Source of the DNA: Terrimonas rubra
GTDB taxonomy: Bacteria; Bacteroidota; Bacteroidia; Chitinophagales; Chitinophagaceae
Reading direction: 5' to 3'
Length of the DNA stretch: 64,000 nt
Assembly: GCF_042686025.1 (NCBI RefSeq)
Contig: NZ_JBHUOZ010000003.1
Location: 2,294,001 to 2,358,000 of the forward strand
Under the pieces are notes generated by a model. That model worked only from the letters and a program-made list of their open reading frames with translations. It searched no databases and was not told the DNA's origin. Of the stretch, positions 49,217-59,162 are shown one piece after another; the first letter of the stretch is position 1, and each line of letters opens with the position of its first letter. The position numbers and the translations under genes are program-made.

Positions 49217-51655
49217 CTACTGCAAAGTCTTTAATATCGCCTTCTGCTGCTGTGCAGATACTTTTTTCTTATTCTTCAATAAATTATAGGCCACGGATAA
49301 ACGGATATTACGGGTTTGCGAAGCCGTTACACTGTGTAAAGTATAGTTAGCCCCGTATGTTGTACGGTTAAACTGCTGCTGCGAGAATATATCTATCAGT
49401 AATAAACCCACCGTCAGTTGCTTGTTCATCCATTTTGACTGTACACCAATATTTTGTTTGATACTGCTGCGGGAACGGCCCTGCGCATCGGCAATGGAAT
49501 TATACCGCACATTCCCTTCAAAAGTAATACGGTCGCTTAACATGTAATTATAGTTCACACTGGCATAATAGGTACTGCCGTTACGGTAACGGTTCACTTC
49601 CCGGTCATACTTACTATACTGGTTATAGGTATAACCCATACTGGCATTCATACGCAGCTTGCGGGAGAAAGTATAACCACCAAAAATGGTAGCTTCATAC
49701 TCTTCTCTATCCGTGATATTATTATAGGTGATCTGTGTTTTATCGCCGGGTATCAATGTCCGGATGGACTGGATAATATCTTTTACATAGTTATAACCCG
49801 CAGAAAAGTTTACATAATACTTGCCCTTATACAGGCCGAATGTCCAGTCAAAATTATCAGCTAGCTGTGGCAGTAGTTCTATATTACCAAACCGCAGATT
49901 ATACGGATCACTATAATCAATACTCGGGTTTAACTGGTTAATACCCGGCCGGCGTACCGTTTTACGGTAACTCACCGAGGAATTCAATCCCTGAGCTTTC
50001 CATTCTTTGCGTACCAGTATATTAGGCAAATAACTCCAGTAGTGATTGCTGCTGTTATTGATATGATCGATAAAATTGAACTGTATGCCGGTATAATCGG
50101 CCTGCATACCGGCGACAATACGCCAGCGTTGCGGCAGGCTAACGGTTACGCCGGCCCTTAAGCTATGTACGGACTGGTTAAATTTAAAATCATTACTCAT
50201 ATCCGGCCTGTTGATCAGTTCCCCGGTTGATTTTTGCAGTACCGTAGTAGTAAGTGTATTGTGGAAATAACTGTTTAAAGTAGTGGCGCCTGTATTCAGT
50301 ATAATGGCTTTGTTTAAAGGTTTGTTATAGGTAAGCCGTATATCCCAGGAGGTATTACGGTTATCCGTTTTCTGGTATTGCGTACTGTCCGTTCCCGTTG
50401 GTGCACCATTTGGCTGTAAAAACTGCTGGAAAAATGTACGGGTATTATCATACTGGCCAAAATTAAGCGCAGAGATGATGCGTAACAACTCCCGGCTATC
50501 CCTGCCCTTATGGGTATAACTTACAGAGGCCGATTCGGTGACCGTACCCCCATCAGTAGCATTACTGCGGGTACTGTAACGGTATAACTCATCAAAACGG
50601 TTGATGTTTTTGTAGGAAGTTTCACCCAGGTTATCGTAGAGATTAGCATTTAACAAACCGGTAAAACTCAGGATATTCCTTTTATTGAACTCATAATCCA
50701 TATTCACCCGCAGGTTAGGACGCAGGTTCTTGTTATTATATTCATTGGCCGTTAATAAAGCATTGGAAGAGTCTGCATAAAAATTCTGCCGGGTAGAGTG
50801 ACCGTCACCTACAACCCGCCCGGCACCGGTACCGGCCGTTATATTCATGACCAGTTTTTGGGTGCGGTAGGATACATTACCGGTTAAGGAGGCTTCACCC
50901 CGGGTACCAGCAACCAGGTTAATACGGCCCGTCAGTCCAACCCTTCCTTTCTTGGTAACAATATTGATCACCCCGCCCTCTTCATTGGCATACTCGGCAG
51001 GCGGGTTGGTCATGAGTTCTATCTTTTCAATCAGGTGACCGGGCATGGATTCCAGCAGATCGGCCAGTTGTTGTGATGTTAGTTCCGTAGGTTTTTCATC
51101 TATCAGTATCTTAGGTTCCTTTCCTTTCAGTAATATCTTACCATCCGCATCGGTAGATACAAGAGGCATGTTCTTTAATAGTTCGGAAGTACTGGAGCCG
51201 CTGCTTAAAGCCGACTCGCCTACATTGTAAATAATAGCGCCGTCTTTGGATTCGATCAAAGGCTTTTCATTATAGATCACCACTTCGGCCATTTCACTCA
51301 GCGAAGGATACATTTTAATATCACCCAGGTTAAAATCAAAACGATCCTCCCGGATATGAACACTGTCAAACAAAATAGTTCCGTAACCACTGAAAGAAAA
51401 ACTGATGGAATAATAACCAAAGGGAATTTTATTGATCTCAAAAGCGCCACCCTTACCGGCCACGGTAGATAAAATGGCCTTTGTTGCACCCAGGGAGCGC
51501 ATTTGTACATTAGCACCTTCCACTGCTTTGCCGGTGGTACTGTCAATAATATTTCCTATTACCAGGCCGAGTACCTTATCCCGGTTAGTATTTTGAGCCC
51601 CTATATTGGTGGTAATCAGGACAAAAAACATGATTATCAGCGGCTTGAACATCAT
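49217..51655 (-). CDS. Outer-membrane beta-barrel protein (TonB receptor-like)
   Basis: An 812-residue protein with a signal peptide (ending TNIGAQ), a carboxypeptidase-regulatory-like domain (~30-110), a plug (~115-225, with LLKNMPLVSTDADGKILLKG and NPPAEYANEEGGVINIVTKK) and a C-terminal barrel of the outer-membrane beta-barrel family-3 type. Such proteins are common in Bacteroidota and their ligands are mostly unknown. The frame is open 11 codons further upstream; Met at 51655 begins the signal peptide. It is divergent from miaB. Confidence 0.88.
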   Translation of the reverse strand: MMFKPLIIMFFVLITTNIGAQNTNRDKVLGLVIGNIIDSTTGKAVEGANVQMRSLGATKAILSTVAGKGGAFEINKIPFGYYSISFSFSGYGTILFDSVHIREDRFDFNLGDIKMYPSLSEMAEVVIYNEKPLIESKDGAIIYNVGESALSSGSSTSELLKNMPLVSTDADGKILLKGKEPKILIDEKPTELTSQQLADLLESMPGHLIEKIELMTNPPAEYANEEGGVINIVTKKGRVGLTGRINLVAGTRGEASLTGNVSYRTQKLVMNITAGTGAGRVVGDGHSTRQNFYADSSNALLTANEYNNKNLRPNLRVNMDYEFNKRNILSFTGLLNANLYDNLGETSYKNINRFDELYRYSTRSNATDGGTVTESASVSYTHKGRDSRELLRIISALNFGQYDNTRTFFQQFLQPNGAPTGTDSTQYQKTDNRNTSWDIRLTYNKPLNKAIILNTGATTLNSYFHNTLTTTVLQKSTGELINRPDMSNDFKFNQSVHSLRAGVTVSLPQRWRIVAGMQADYTGIQFNFIDHINNSSNHYWSYLPNILVRKEWKAQGLNSSVSYRKTVRRPGINQLNPSIDYSDPYNLRFGNIELLPQLADNFDWTFGLYKGKYYVNFSAGYNYVKDIIQSIRTLIPGDKTQITYNNITDREEYEATIFGGYTFSRKLRMNASMGYTYNQYSKYDREVNRYRNGSTYYASVNYNYMLSDRITFEGNVRYNSIADAQGRSRSSIKQNIGVQSKWMNKQLTVGLLLIDIFSQQQFNRTTYGANYTLHSVTASQTRNIRLSVAYNLLKNKKKVSAQQQKAILKTLQ

Positions 51656-51809
51656 CAAAATTAAAAATTTAACTGAAACGCCATCCACCGGTCATAAAAT
51701 TTAAAATAAGTGCCGACGACCTTTTTTTTAAGTGCAGGTCAGTTGGGGACTAATAAAAATAAAGTTGAAACCACCTGTCATACTGTCAGCAAAACTCAGT
51801 TCTTTTATT

Positions 51810-51817
51810 TATCTTTG
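51810..51817 (+). promoter_or_regulatory. -7 box of the miaB promoter
   Basis: TATCTTTG matches TAnnTTTG, 26 bases before the ATG at 51844. Confidence 0.6.
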
Positions 51818-51843
51818 CCGTCTTATTTAATTTTTTTGACAAG

Positions 51844-53274
51844 ATGTTGGATTTAGCTACAAACAAGGTACATGATGAGAACAGGCAGGGGGAAGCATAT
51901 GCGCCCTTTGAATTAGATCCCAACTCATATAAAAAGCGTTTTTACATTGAGAGTTATGGTTGTGCCATGAACTTCGCAGATAGTGAAGTGGTGGCTTCCA
52001 TTTTAAATAAAGAAGGCTTTGGTGCTACCCGTAATGTGGAGGAGGCCGACCTGATCTTCCTGAACACCTGCTCCATCCGCGAAAAAGCCGAATTGACAGT
52101 AAGAAAAAGACTCACGGAGTTTAAAAAACTGAAACGTGCCCGCCCCGGCACCCTGGTAGGTGTACTGGGCTGTATGGCCGAAAGGTTAAAATCTAAATTT
52201 TTAGAGGAAGAAAAACTGGTGGATATAGTAGTAGGCCCCGATGCTTACCGTACCCTGCCCGGCCTGGTGGAAGAAGCCGAAACCGGTCAGAAAGCCATCA
52301 ACGTTTTATTAAGCCGGGAAGAAACCTATGCTGATATTTCCCCCGTCAGGCTGAACAGCAATGGCATCAGTGCTTTTGTCAGCATCATGCGTGGCTGTAA
52401 CAATATGTGCTCCTTCTGTGTGGTGCCTTTTACCCGTGGCCGCGAACGCAGCCGTGAAGCCGCCAGTATTATCAACGAATGTAAAGACCTGTTTGAACAA
52501 GGCTACCGGGAAGTAACCCTGTTAGGCCAGAACGTAGACAGTTATTATTATACTTCAGCTAATGGTAATGAACAGTCAACCGCTGTAACTTTTGCCATGT
52601 TGCTGGAATCTATCGCACAGATATCGCCCCTGCTGCGTATACGTTTTTCCACTTCTCACCCCAAGGATATAACGGATGAGGTATTGCACACCATGGCTAA
52701 ATACGATAATATCTGTAAATACATTCACCTGCCGGTACAAAGCGGCAGTACCCGTATTTTACAAATGATGAACCGTACCTATACCCGCGAATGGTATATG
52801 GCCAAGGTGGACAGGATCAAACAGATCATGCCCGATTGCAGCATCAGTGCCGATATCATTACCGGCTTCTGTACGGAAGATGAGCAGGACCACCAGGATA
52901 CCATCAGCATTATGAAATATGCGCAGTACGATTACTCTTATATGTTCTTTTACTCCGAGCGTCCCGGCACACTGGCCCAGCGCCGTTATGCTGATGATGT
53001 ACCCGAAGAGGTGAAAAAGAGAAGGCTGGCCGAAGTAATAGAGACCCAGAACCGTTTATCACTGGAAAGTAATAAAAGAGATATTGGCAAAGTGTTCCAG
53101 GTATTGATTGAAAGCGAAAGTAAAAAAAGCGATCAGCAATGGATGGGCCGCAGTTCGCAATACAAGGTATTCGTGTTTCCCAAAGGCAATTACGACCTGG
53201 CTCCCGGCTCCTATGTAAATGTAAGGGCAACGGATTGTACCCAGGGTACGCTGTTTGGAGAAATCGTGGACTAA
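51844..53274 (+). CDS. miaB: tRNA-2-methylthio-N6-dimethylallyladenosine synthase
   Basis: A 476-residue radical-SAM methylthiotransferase that modifies A37 of tRNAs reading UNN codons. The N-terminal UPF0004 domain has IESYGCAMNFADSEVV with further cluster cysteines in NTCSIREKA and GCMAERL. The radical-SAM CxxxCxxC is RGCNNMCSFCVVPF. A C-terminal TRAM domain ends at LFGEIVD. Length is as usual (~474). It is followed by the sigma-54 activator gene after a 103-base repeat-bearing gap. Confidence 0.96.
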   Translation: MLDLATNKVHDENRQGEAYAPFELDPNSYKKRFYIESYGCAMNFADSEVVASILNKEGFGATRNVEEADLIFLNTCSIREKAELTVRKRLTEFKKLKRARPGTLVGVLGCMAERLKSKFLEEEKLVDIVVGPDAYRTLPGLVEEAETGQKAINVLLSREETYADISPVRLNSNGISAFVSIMRGCNNMCSFCVVPFTRGRERSREAASIINECKDLFEQGYREVTLLGQNVDSYYYTSANGNEQSTAVTFAMLLESIAQISPLLRIRFSTSHPKDITDEVLHTMAKYDNICKYIHLPVQSGSTRILQMMNRTYTREWYMAKVDRIKQIMPDCSISADIITGFCTEDEQDHQDTISIMKYAQYDYSYMFFYSERPGTLAQRRYADDVPEEVKKRRLAEVIETQNRLSLESNKRDIGKVFQVLIESESKKSDQQWMGRSSQYKVFVFPKGNYDLAPGSYVNVRATDCTQGTLFGEIVD

Positions 53275-53377
53275 TATGCCAATTTGCTAATAGGCTAATT
53301 AGCCAATGATAAACGATAAATGACCGTCAGGCAATTAGCACATCAGCATATTAGCACATCAGCTAATTAAAAATAAT

Positions 53378-54634
53378 ATGGACATTCAAAGTATAAAAAA
53401 CAGGTTTGGCATCATAGGCAATGCGCCTTCGCTCAACTATGCACTGCAGGTTGCGGCACAGGTAGCGCCTACCGATCTGACCGTTCTTATAAACGGTGAA
53501 AGCGGTGTGGGTAAGGAATCTTTTTCCCTGATCATTCATGCTTTATCCGCCCGTAAACATAATTCCTTCATTGCCGTTAACTGCGGCGCCATTCCTGAAG
53601 GCACTATTGATTCCGAGTTATTCGGTCACGAAAAAGGTGCTTTTACCGGTGCATCGGATTCCCGCAAAGGTTATTTTGAAACCGTAAACGGTGGCACTAT
53701 TTTCTTAGATGAGATCGGTGAAATGCCACTCGGCACCCAGGCCCGTTTATTAAGGGTGCTGGAAGCCGGCGAGTATATCCGTGTAGGTTCCTCCAAAGTA
53801 CAGAAGACCGATGTAAGGGTTATTGCTGCCACCAATAAAGACCTGTTGCAACTGGTAGAGAAAGGTAAATTCCGGGAAGACCTTTACTACCGTTTAAGCA
53901 CGGTGCCTATCCGGGTGCCGGCCCTGCACGACCGCCCCGAGGATATTCATTTACTATTCCGCAAGTTTACCGCCGACTTTGCTGATAAATATAAAACCGC
54001 CTCTGTACAACTGGATGACGACGCTAAAAACGTGTTAATTAACTATCCATGGCCCGGTAATGTGCGTGAATTGAAGAATATTGCAGAGCAGATCTCGGTT
54101 TTATCAAAGGATAAATTAATAACAGCCAAAGAACTGAACCATTACCTGCAGCCTTATTCCAGCAACCGTTTACCCATGCTGGCGCAACCGGCAAGCGGCA
54201 GTGGCGGCTCACAGGATTTTTCAAACGAAAGAGAGATATTGTACAAACTTTTCTTTGACATGAAGAAGGATGTGACCGAACTGAAACGGATGTTCCTGGA
54301 CGTGTTACAAAACCCTGCGGTGGTATCGCAAAACCCCGGGTTTATCAACGAATTGAAGGAGCTGAAAAGCCAGGACAACTTATCGGTATTGCCGCAGCAG
54401 ATGAATGTACAGCCGGTACTGCAGCCTTCGAACAAGCCCATGTTCGTGGATAACAATGATATTTATGAACACGAGGAAGTTGAGGAAAGCCTGAATATTG
54501 TGGACAAGGAGAAAGAGCTGATCATCAAAGCCCTCAAGAAACATAAAAGCAAACGTAAGGATGCGGCACTGGACCTGGGCATCAGTGAAAGGACCTTGTA
54601 TCGGAAGCTGAAGGAGTATGATATAGAGGATTAG
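53378..54634 (+). CDS. Sigma-54-dependent transcriptional activator
   Basis: A 418-residue AAA+ bacterial enhancer-binding protein without an N-terminal receiver or sensor domain. Walker A is GESGVGKE (40-47), the sigma-54-contacting loop is GAFTGA (87-92), Walker B is GTIFLDEI (106-113) and PWPGNVRELKN is the sensor II region. A Gln/Pro-rich linker (~260-365) leads to a Fis-type helix-turn-helix (KRKDAALDLGISERTLYRKLKEY). How it is controlled is not visible. It heads a run of envelope genes (lptE, secG, mltG) and is of the type frequently found beside lptE in Bacteroidota. Confidence 0.93.
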   Translation: MDIQSIKNRFGIIGNAPSLNYALQVAAQVAPTDLTVLINGESGVGKESFSLIIHALSARKHNSFIAVNCGAIPEGTIDSELFGHEKGAFTGASDSRKGYFETVNGGTIFLDEIGEMPLGTQARLLRVLEAGEYIRVGSSKVQKTDVRVIAATNKDLLQLVEKGKFREDLYYRLSTVPIRVPALHDRPEDIHLLFRKFTADFADKYKTASVQLDDDAKNVLINYPWPGNVRELKNIAEQISVLSKDKLITAKELNHYLQPYSSNRLPMLAQPASGSGGSQDFSNEREILYKLFFDMKKDVTELKRMFLDVLQNPAVVSQNPGFINELKELKSQDNLSVLPQQMNVQPVLQPSNKPMFVDNNDIYEHEEVEESLNIVDKEKELIIKALKKHKSKRKDAALDLGISERTLYRKLKEYDIED

Positions 54635-54680
54635 GAATACAGATTTTTGATTTAGGATTGGGGTTTGCTGTATTTGTTGC

Positions 54681-54733
54681 GCCGGCAACCGTACTGCTAT
54701 CATCGCCTGTTGCGTCGCACACTTGTGCTGCAG
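54681..54733 (+). repeat. Dispersed GCCGGCTGC/TTGCG repeat
   Basis: GCCGGCAACCGTACTGCTATCATCGCC, split as GCCGGC, CTATCATCG and CTGTTGCGTCGCACACTTG, then CTGCAG. It shares TTGCGTCGCACACTT with the copy at 39212-39264 and the CCGGC...CTGTTGCG framework with the others. Confidence 0.65.
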
Positions 54734-54831
54734 TAACCATATTCAGCATTTGGAATGTATACTATGAACAGGTGAGCAATGAACGGCTGAAGTTTTTTAC
54801 TTTTTAATTTTTACTTTTTAATTTAAAAAAA

Positions 54832-55362
54832 GTGACCATAAAAAAAACATACAAACTATTACTCTTCAGCCTTACCCTGATGGTAGGTTTGTGGGGTTGT
54901 AAAGCATATAAGTTTGTGGATGTAAGTATACCCCCCGAGGTAAAAAGCATCAGTATTGCCCCTATTGAGAACAGGGCCGGTTATGTCAACACACAATTAA
55001 GCCCGCGGTTAACCGACAGGTTAAGGCAGAAAATGATCTCGCAGACAAAACTCCGGTTGGTCACCAGCGGCGAAGCGGACTGGGAGTTTTCGGCCGAGAT
55101 TACCGATTATAGCTTTAGCACGGCGGGTGTAGGCGCCGGCACCGGCGGACGCACCGTACAGGCCTCACAAAGCCGGTTGACCATTGGCATAAAGATCACC
55201 GTGTACGATAATACCAAACAGCAGAGTAAGGATTATACCGTAACCCGTACCTACGATTTCCCTGCCACCCAAACCATCCAGCAGGTGGAACAAAACCGTG
55301 CGGAAGAAATGACCAAGGACCTGACCGACGATATGTTTAACCGTATCTTCTCAAACTGGTAG
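54832..55362 (+). CDS. lptE: LptE-like LPS assembly lipoprotein
   Basis: A 176-residue lipoprotein with GTG as the likely start. The signal peptide ends LMVGLWGC (lipobox Cys 23). The mature start KFVDVSIPPEVKSISIAPIENRAGYVN and the RLTDRLRQKMISQTKLRLV region match Bacteroidota LptE, the plug partner of LptD in inserting lipopolysaccharide into the outer membrane. It lies between the sigma-54 activator and a TPR protein, as is common in the phylum. Confidence 0.88.
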   Translation: MTIKKTYKLLLFSLTLMVGLWGCKAYKFVDVSIPPEVKSISIAPIENRAGYVNTQLSPRLTDRLRQKMISQTKLRLVTSGEADWEFSAEITDYSFSTAGVGAGTGGRTVQASQSRLTIGIKITVYDNTKQQSKDYTVTRTYDFPATQTIQQVEQNRAEEMTKDLTDDMFNRIFSNW

Positions 55363-55520
55363 GAGGACAATTAGAGAATTTGACAATTAGTCAATGCAGG
55401 AAGATAAAAGCCAACCCCGGTACTATGGAGATAAGCAACCAGAATACGCAATAGACAGCCTCCGGTACAAAAAATTAAACAAGATATCGCTAACAAACAG
55501 TAAACACTTAACTTGCGCCA

Positions 55521-56459
55521 ATGACTGTAATTGCCAATAAAGTAACGGACCTGTTGTTTTCAAATGTTCATACATTGGATGAGTTGTCGCAGGAACAACT
55601 GCAGTCACTGGCAGCACAATACCCCTACTTTTCCCCCTTGCACTTTTTACTGGCTGCAAAGGATAACCATACGGGATTAAAAGATACTACGGTTTATAAC
55701 AGAACACTGCTGCATTTTCCCAATGCCATACAGCTGGATTATTTACTGAATGGTGGCGGTGAAGCAAACATTACACAACCGGTGGTTGCCGGTAGCCCTG
55801 CTGCTGTTATTACCGCTGAACCGGTAACAGAAGTGCCCGGGCCGGAAACCGAAACCGAACCCCTTACGGAAGCAACTGCTCCTGAAGCAATAAGTGCCGA
55901 AACCCCACAGACAGAAGTTCCTGCACCGGTTACTACAGGCAGCCCCGCAATAACTCTACCCGACCCGGCATTTCCGGGAGAAGAGGAAGAGCCCCTACCC
56001 GATGACGAAATAGTGGATGACGGCCATGAAATAGTGATACCGGGCCTGAAAATTGAAGCTATTGATCCCAAAACGGCGGAACTGAACCTTACCCCGGTTC
56101 ACCTGCATACCGTGGACTATTTTGCCTCCCTGGGTATTAAATTTAAAGAGCAGGATAAACCCCTGAACAAATTTGACCTGCAGCTGAAAAGTTTTACAGA
56201 CTGGTTAAAAATAATCAAAAAGTCTCCTGATAATCAGCCAGATAAAGCAAATGATGCCAAAGCCGATCAAAAAGTAGCGGAAATGGCAGGCCTTTCCCTG
56301 AAAGATGATAAGGTGATTACAGAAACCATGGCCGAAGTATGGATCAAACAAGGCGATACCGCAAAAGCCATAGAAGTATACCAGAAATTAAGTTTGCTTG
56401 ATCCCGCTAAAAGTACTTACTTTGCCAGCCGAATAGAAAATTTAAAGAAAAGTAATTAA
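55521..56459 (+). CDS. TPR-tail protein with Pro/Glu-rich linker
   Basis: A 312-residue soluble protein. Residues ~1-75 are helical (LDELSQEQLQSLAAQYPYFSPLHFLLAAK). Residues ~85-160 are a low-complexity Pro/Glu/Thr linker with repeated (T/A)E(P/T)xxE units. The C-terminus (~255-312) has one TPR-like repeat, ETMAEVWIKQGDTAKAIEVYQKLSLLDP. I recognise the type as common in Chitinophagaceae, but the function is unknown. Its stop codon is one base before the secG start, so it is in one operon with secG and perhaps lptE. Confidence 0.75.
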   Translation: MTVIANKVTDLLFSNVHTLDELSQEQLQSLAAQYPYFSPLHFLLAAKDNHTGLKDTTVYNRTLLHFPNAIQLDYLLNGGGEANITQPVVAGSPAAVITAEPVTEVPGPETETEPLTEATAPEAISAETPQTEVPAPVTTGSPAITLPDPAFPGEEEEPLPDDEIVDDGHEIVIPGLKIEAIDPKTAELNLTPVHLHTVDYFASLGIKFKEQDKPLNKFDLQLKSFTDWLKIIKKSPDNQPDKANDAKADQKVAEMAGLSLKDDKVITETMAEVWIKQGDTAKAIEVYQKLSLLDPAKSTYFASRIENLKKSN

Positions 56460-56460
56460 T

Positions 56461-56823
56461 ATGACCACCCTGTTTTTAATTTTAGTGATTATTGCCTCGA
56501 TCGTGCTGAGCCTGATTGTATTAGTACAAAACCCTAAAGGTGGTGGTTTAGCCAGCAATATCGGCGGCTTCAGCAACCAGTTCATGGGTGTTAAACAAAC
56601 TACCGATGTACTGGAAAAAGGTACCTGGATCTTTGCAGGCGTAATTGGCGTTTTATGTTTGACTGCCTCTTTATTCATCAATACTTCCAGCGGAACAAAA
56701 GGAAGCAACCGTTTAAATGATGTAGGTGGTGCACCAACAGCCCCGGCTCAAACGCCTGCTACACCAAACCCTGCTAACAGCGTTCCTTTGACGACTACGC
56801 CTGATAGCCCCAACAGTAAATAA
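56461..56823 (+). CDS. secG: Preprotein translocase subunit SecG
   Basis: A 120-residue inner-membrane protein that aids SecYEG export. Two transmembrane helices (~2-22 and ~58-78) flank the family motif LVLVQNPKGGGLAS, here read VLVQNPKGGGLASNIGG. The C-terminal tail is Pro/Thr/Asn-rich and disordered, as in other Bacteroidota. It ends the upstream operon at a terminator. Confidence 0.93.
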   Translation: MTTLFLILVIIASIVLSLIVLVQNPKGGGLASNIGGFSNQFMGVKQTTDVLEKGTWIFAGVIGVLCLTASLFINTSSGTKGSNRLNDVGGAPTAPAQTPATPNPANSVPLTTTPDSPNSK

Positions 56824-56860
56824 ATAAGATAAACTATTAAATAGTTGAGAATATTTTAAA

Positions 56861-56887
56861 AAGCCCTGTCGATAGACAGGGTTTTTT
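56861..56887 (+). terminator. Terminator after secG
   Basis: The stem GCCCTGTC/GACAGGGT with a GATA loop, followed by a T6 run. Confidence 0.88.
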
Positions 56888-56924
56888 ATTTATTTTGTTA
56901 TACGCTAACATTTTAAATTATACT

Positions 56925-57965
56925 ATGCGCATAAAAAGAGTGATCATTATTATCGGGCTGGCTTTATTGGTTGTAGCGGCAGTTACCGGCTTTTTATTTT
57001 TCGGACCGGCCACTAAAGCAACTGCCGATGGCTTTTTCTATGTAAAATCGGGCTCCACCCTGGCCGATGTTAAAAAAGAACTGGTTGCGCAACAGGTATT
57101 GAACGGTACCGGCCTGTTCAGTACCGTAAGCAATATGGCCGGCTATGAACAGGTAAAACCGGGCCGTTATAAAATACCTTCCGGCACCAGTATAGTGAAC
57201 CTTGTACGCTTATTAAAGAACGGCCGCCAGACCCCCGTTAGTTTTGTGATCACCAAACTAAGAACAACAGAAAACCTGGCCAGTCGTATCAATAAACATT
57301 TTGAGATCGATTCCCTGGCCGTTATACATTTTGTTGCCGACTCCTTACAGCCCTATGGCCTGGATAGTAATACCTATATGGCCATGGTAATGCCCTATAC
57401 TTACGATATTAACTGGACCGCAGGACCCCGTACTATTTTTGACCAGTTTTATAAAGCGTATGAAACCTACTGGAACGATGACCGTAAAGCCAAGGCCAGT
57501 GCAAAAGGTTTTACACCCTTACAGATCGTTACCCTGGCATCTATAGTGGAAGAAGAAACCCGCGACAATGCGGAGAAACCCAATATTGCCAGCGTATATA
57601 TTAACCGCTACCGTAAAAACATGTTATTACAGGCCGATCCTACGGTAAAGTTTGCTTTAAAAGACTTTGGTTTACGCAGGATCTTACACGGCCATTTAAA
57701 AGCCGTTTCACCTTACAATACTTATCAGAACAAGGGTTTACCACCGGGGCCTATCTGTACCCCTTCGCTGGAGAGTATTGACGCCGTATTAAATGCTCCC
57801 GAAACGGAATATATTTACTTCGTGGCCAACAGCGACTTTAAAGGCTCGCATATATTTACCACCAACTATACCGATCATTTAAAATATGCCAAACTTTTCC
57901 AGGATGAATTAACCCGCAGGACTAAAGCCAAACAGGCTGCAGCAGATTCAACCGCCGCCCAATAA
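56925..57965 (+). CDS. mltG: Endolytic transglycosylase MltG
   Basis: A 346-residue inner-membrane lytic transglycosylase that cuts growing peptidoglycan strands. It has an N-terminal transmembrane helix (~5-25), a LysM-like region (SGSTLADVKKELV) and the YceG catalytic domain. That domain has ITLASIVEEETRDNAEKP-type sequence (read VTLASIVEEE, with the catalytic Glu), LQADPTVKFAL and SPYNTYQNKGLPPGPICTP. The start at 56925 is preferred to an earlier in-frame codon that abuts the terminator. It is followed 21 bases later by the YihY gene. Confidence 0.93.
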   Translation: MRIKRVIIIIGLALLVVAAVTGFLFFGPATKATADGFFYVKSGSTLADVKKELVAQQVLNGTGLFSTVSNMAGYEQVKPGRYKIPSGTSIVNLVRLLKNGRQTPVSFVITKLRTTENLASRINKHFEIDSLAVIHFVADSLQPYGLDSNTYMAMVMPYTYDINWTAGPRTIFDQFYKAYETYWNDDRKAKASAKGFTPLQIVTLASIVEEETRDNAEKPNIASVYINRYRKNMLLQADPTVKFALKDFGLRRILHGHLKAVSPYNTYQNKGLPPGPICTPSLESIDAVLNAPETEYIYFVANSDFKGSHIFTTNYTDHLKYAKLFQDELTRRTKAKQAAADSTAAQ

Positions 57966-57986
57966 TTTAAACAGCAGTCATTTACA

Positions 57987-58979
57987 TTGAAATCATTTTT
58001 TACACAAATAGCAAACTTCTTTCTTTTTTTTAAACGGTGGCTGCTCACCTCGCCACCGGTGAAGTTTGTTATACGTGGCAGTAAAAAATGGAAACCACCG
58101 GGCTTCCAGGGCATTCCCTTGTTTGATGTAATAGAATTCTTTTTCAAACAGGTAAAAACGGTGGGTATGAGTGAACGGGCCGCGGCTGTCTCTTTCAATT
58201 TTGTAATGGCCATTCCTCCTTCCCTGATCTTTTTATTTACCCTCGTACCCTTCTTCCCCATTAACCGGCAGTTTGAGTTTGAATTATATAACCTTATACG
58301 CAGCATTATACCCGGTGATGAGAATAACGGGGCCATCATCTCTTTTTTAAAAGACTTTATTAACAAACCCCGCAGCGGCTTATTGTCCATTGGTTTTTTA
58401 TTATCCTTATTCTTCTCCTCCAATGCCATGATCGGCATTATGCGCTCCTTTGATAAAAATTATGTTGGGTTTAGAAAAAGAAAGGGCCTGCAGAAAAGAA
58501 GGGATGCTTTAAAAATAACCCTGGTGTTGTTTTTCTTTATTATTCTATGTATTGTATTGCTGGTACTGCAGGGTACCGTATTAAAATGGCTGGGGATACA
58601 AAATGCCAATGTGCGTAGTGTACTGAACATGGTACGCTGGGTGCTGATCATTATTTTATTCTTCACCAGCATCTCTTATATCTACCGCAATGCCCCTGCG
58701 GTGCATAAAAAATGGCGTTTTATTAATCCGGGCTCAATTCTTGCTGCTTTTTTAATGATCCTGTTTACCCTGGCCTTTTCGTGGTGGGTAACCAATTTCA
58801 GCAATTACAATGAGTTATACGGTTCTATCAGTGCTATTTTGATCATTATGTTGCTGATCTTCTTTAACTCGCTGGTATTAATGATAGGTTTTGAGCTGAA
58901 TGTAAGCATTAATGCCCTTAAAAAAATTGCGGACGAACGGGCTGCCGCCACCGCCAGCGGTAAGGAAATACCCGCATAA
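57987..58979 (+). CDS. YihY/BrkB-family inner-membrane protein
   Basis: A 330-residue membrane protein with about six hydrophobic helices. RAAAVSFNFVMAIPPSLIFLFTLVPF, the central GLLSIGFLLSLFFSSNAM and the C-terminal LYGSISAILIIMLLIFFNSLVLMIGFELN are the YihY/virulence factor BrkB signature. TTG is the likely start. The family has been linked to lipid or envelope transport without a settled function. It is in an operon with mltG. Confidence 0.9.
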   Translation: MKSFFTQIANFFLFFKRWLLTSPPVKFVIRGSKKWKPPGFQGIPLFDVIEFFFKQVKTVGMSERAAAVSFNFVMAIPPSLIFLFTLVPFFPINRQFEFELYNLIRSIIPGDENNGAIISFLKDFINKPRSGLLSIGFLLSLFFSSNAMIGIMRSFDKNYVGFRKRKGLQKRRDALKITLVLFFFIILCIVLLVLQGTVLKWLGIQNANVRSVLNMVRWVLIIILFFTSISYIYRNAPAVHKKWRFINPGSILAAFLMILFTLAFSWWVTNFSNYNELYGSISAILIIMLLIFFNSLVLMIGFELNVSINALKKIADERAAATASGKEIPA

Positions 58980-59162
58980 TTGTATTAATTTTATGTAAAG
59001 CCTGACCATAACATGGTTTAGCTTGTTCTCATAATCAAATAAATACCTGTTACAGCCATTGTTGCCGGAAAGTTGCGGACATATAAATCCCTTTCTTCTG
59101 AACATGTTCCGGCTGGCAATGACGTCAAACAGGATATTCTTAAACCGGTAAAAACTTTGATC

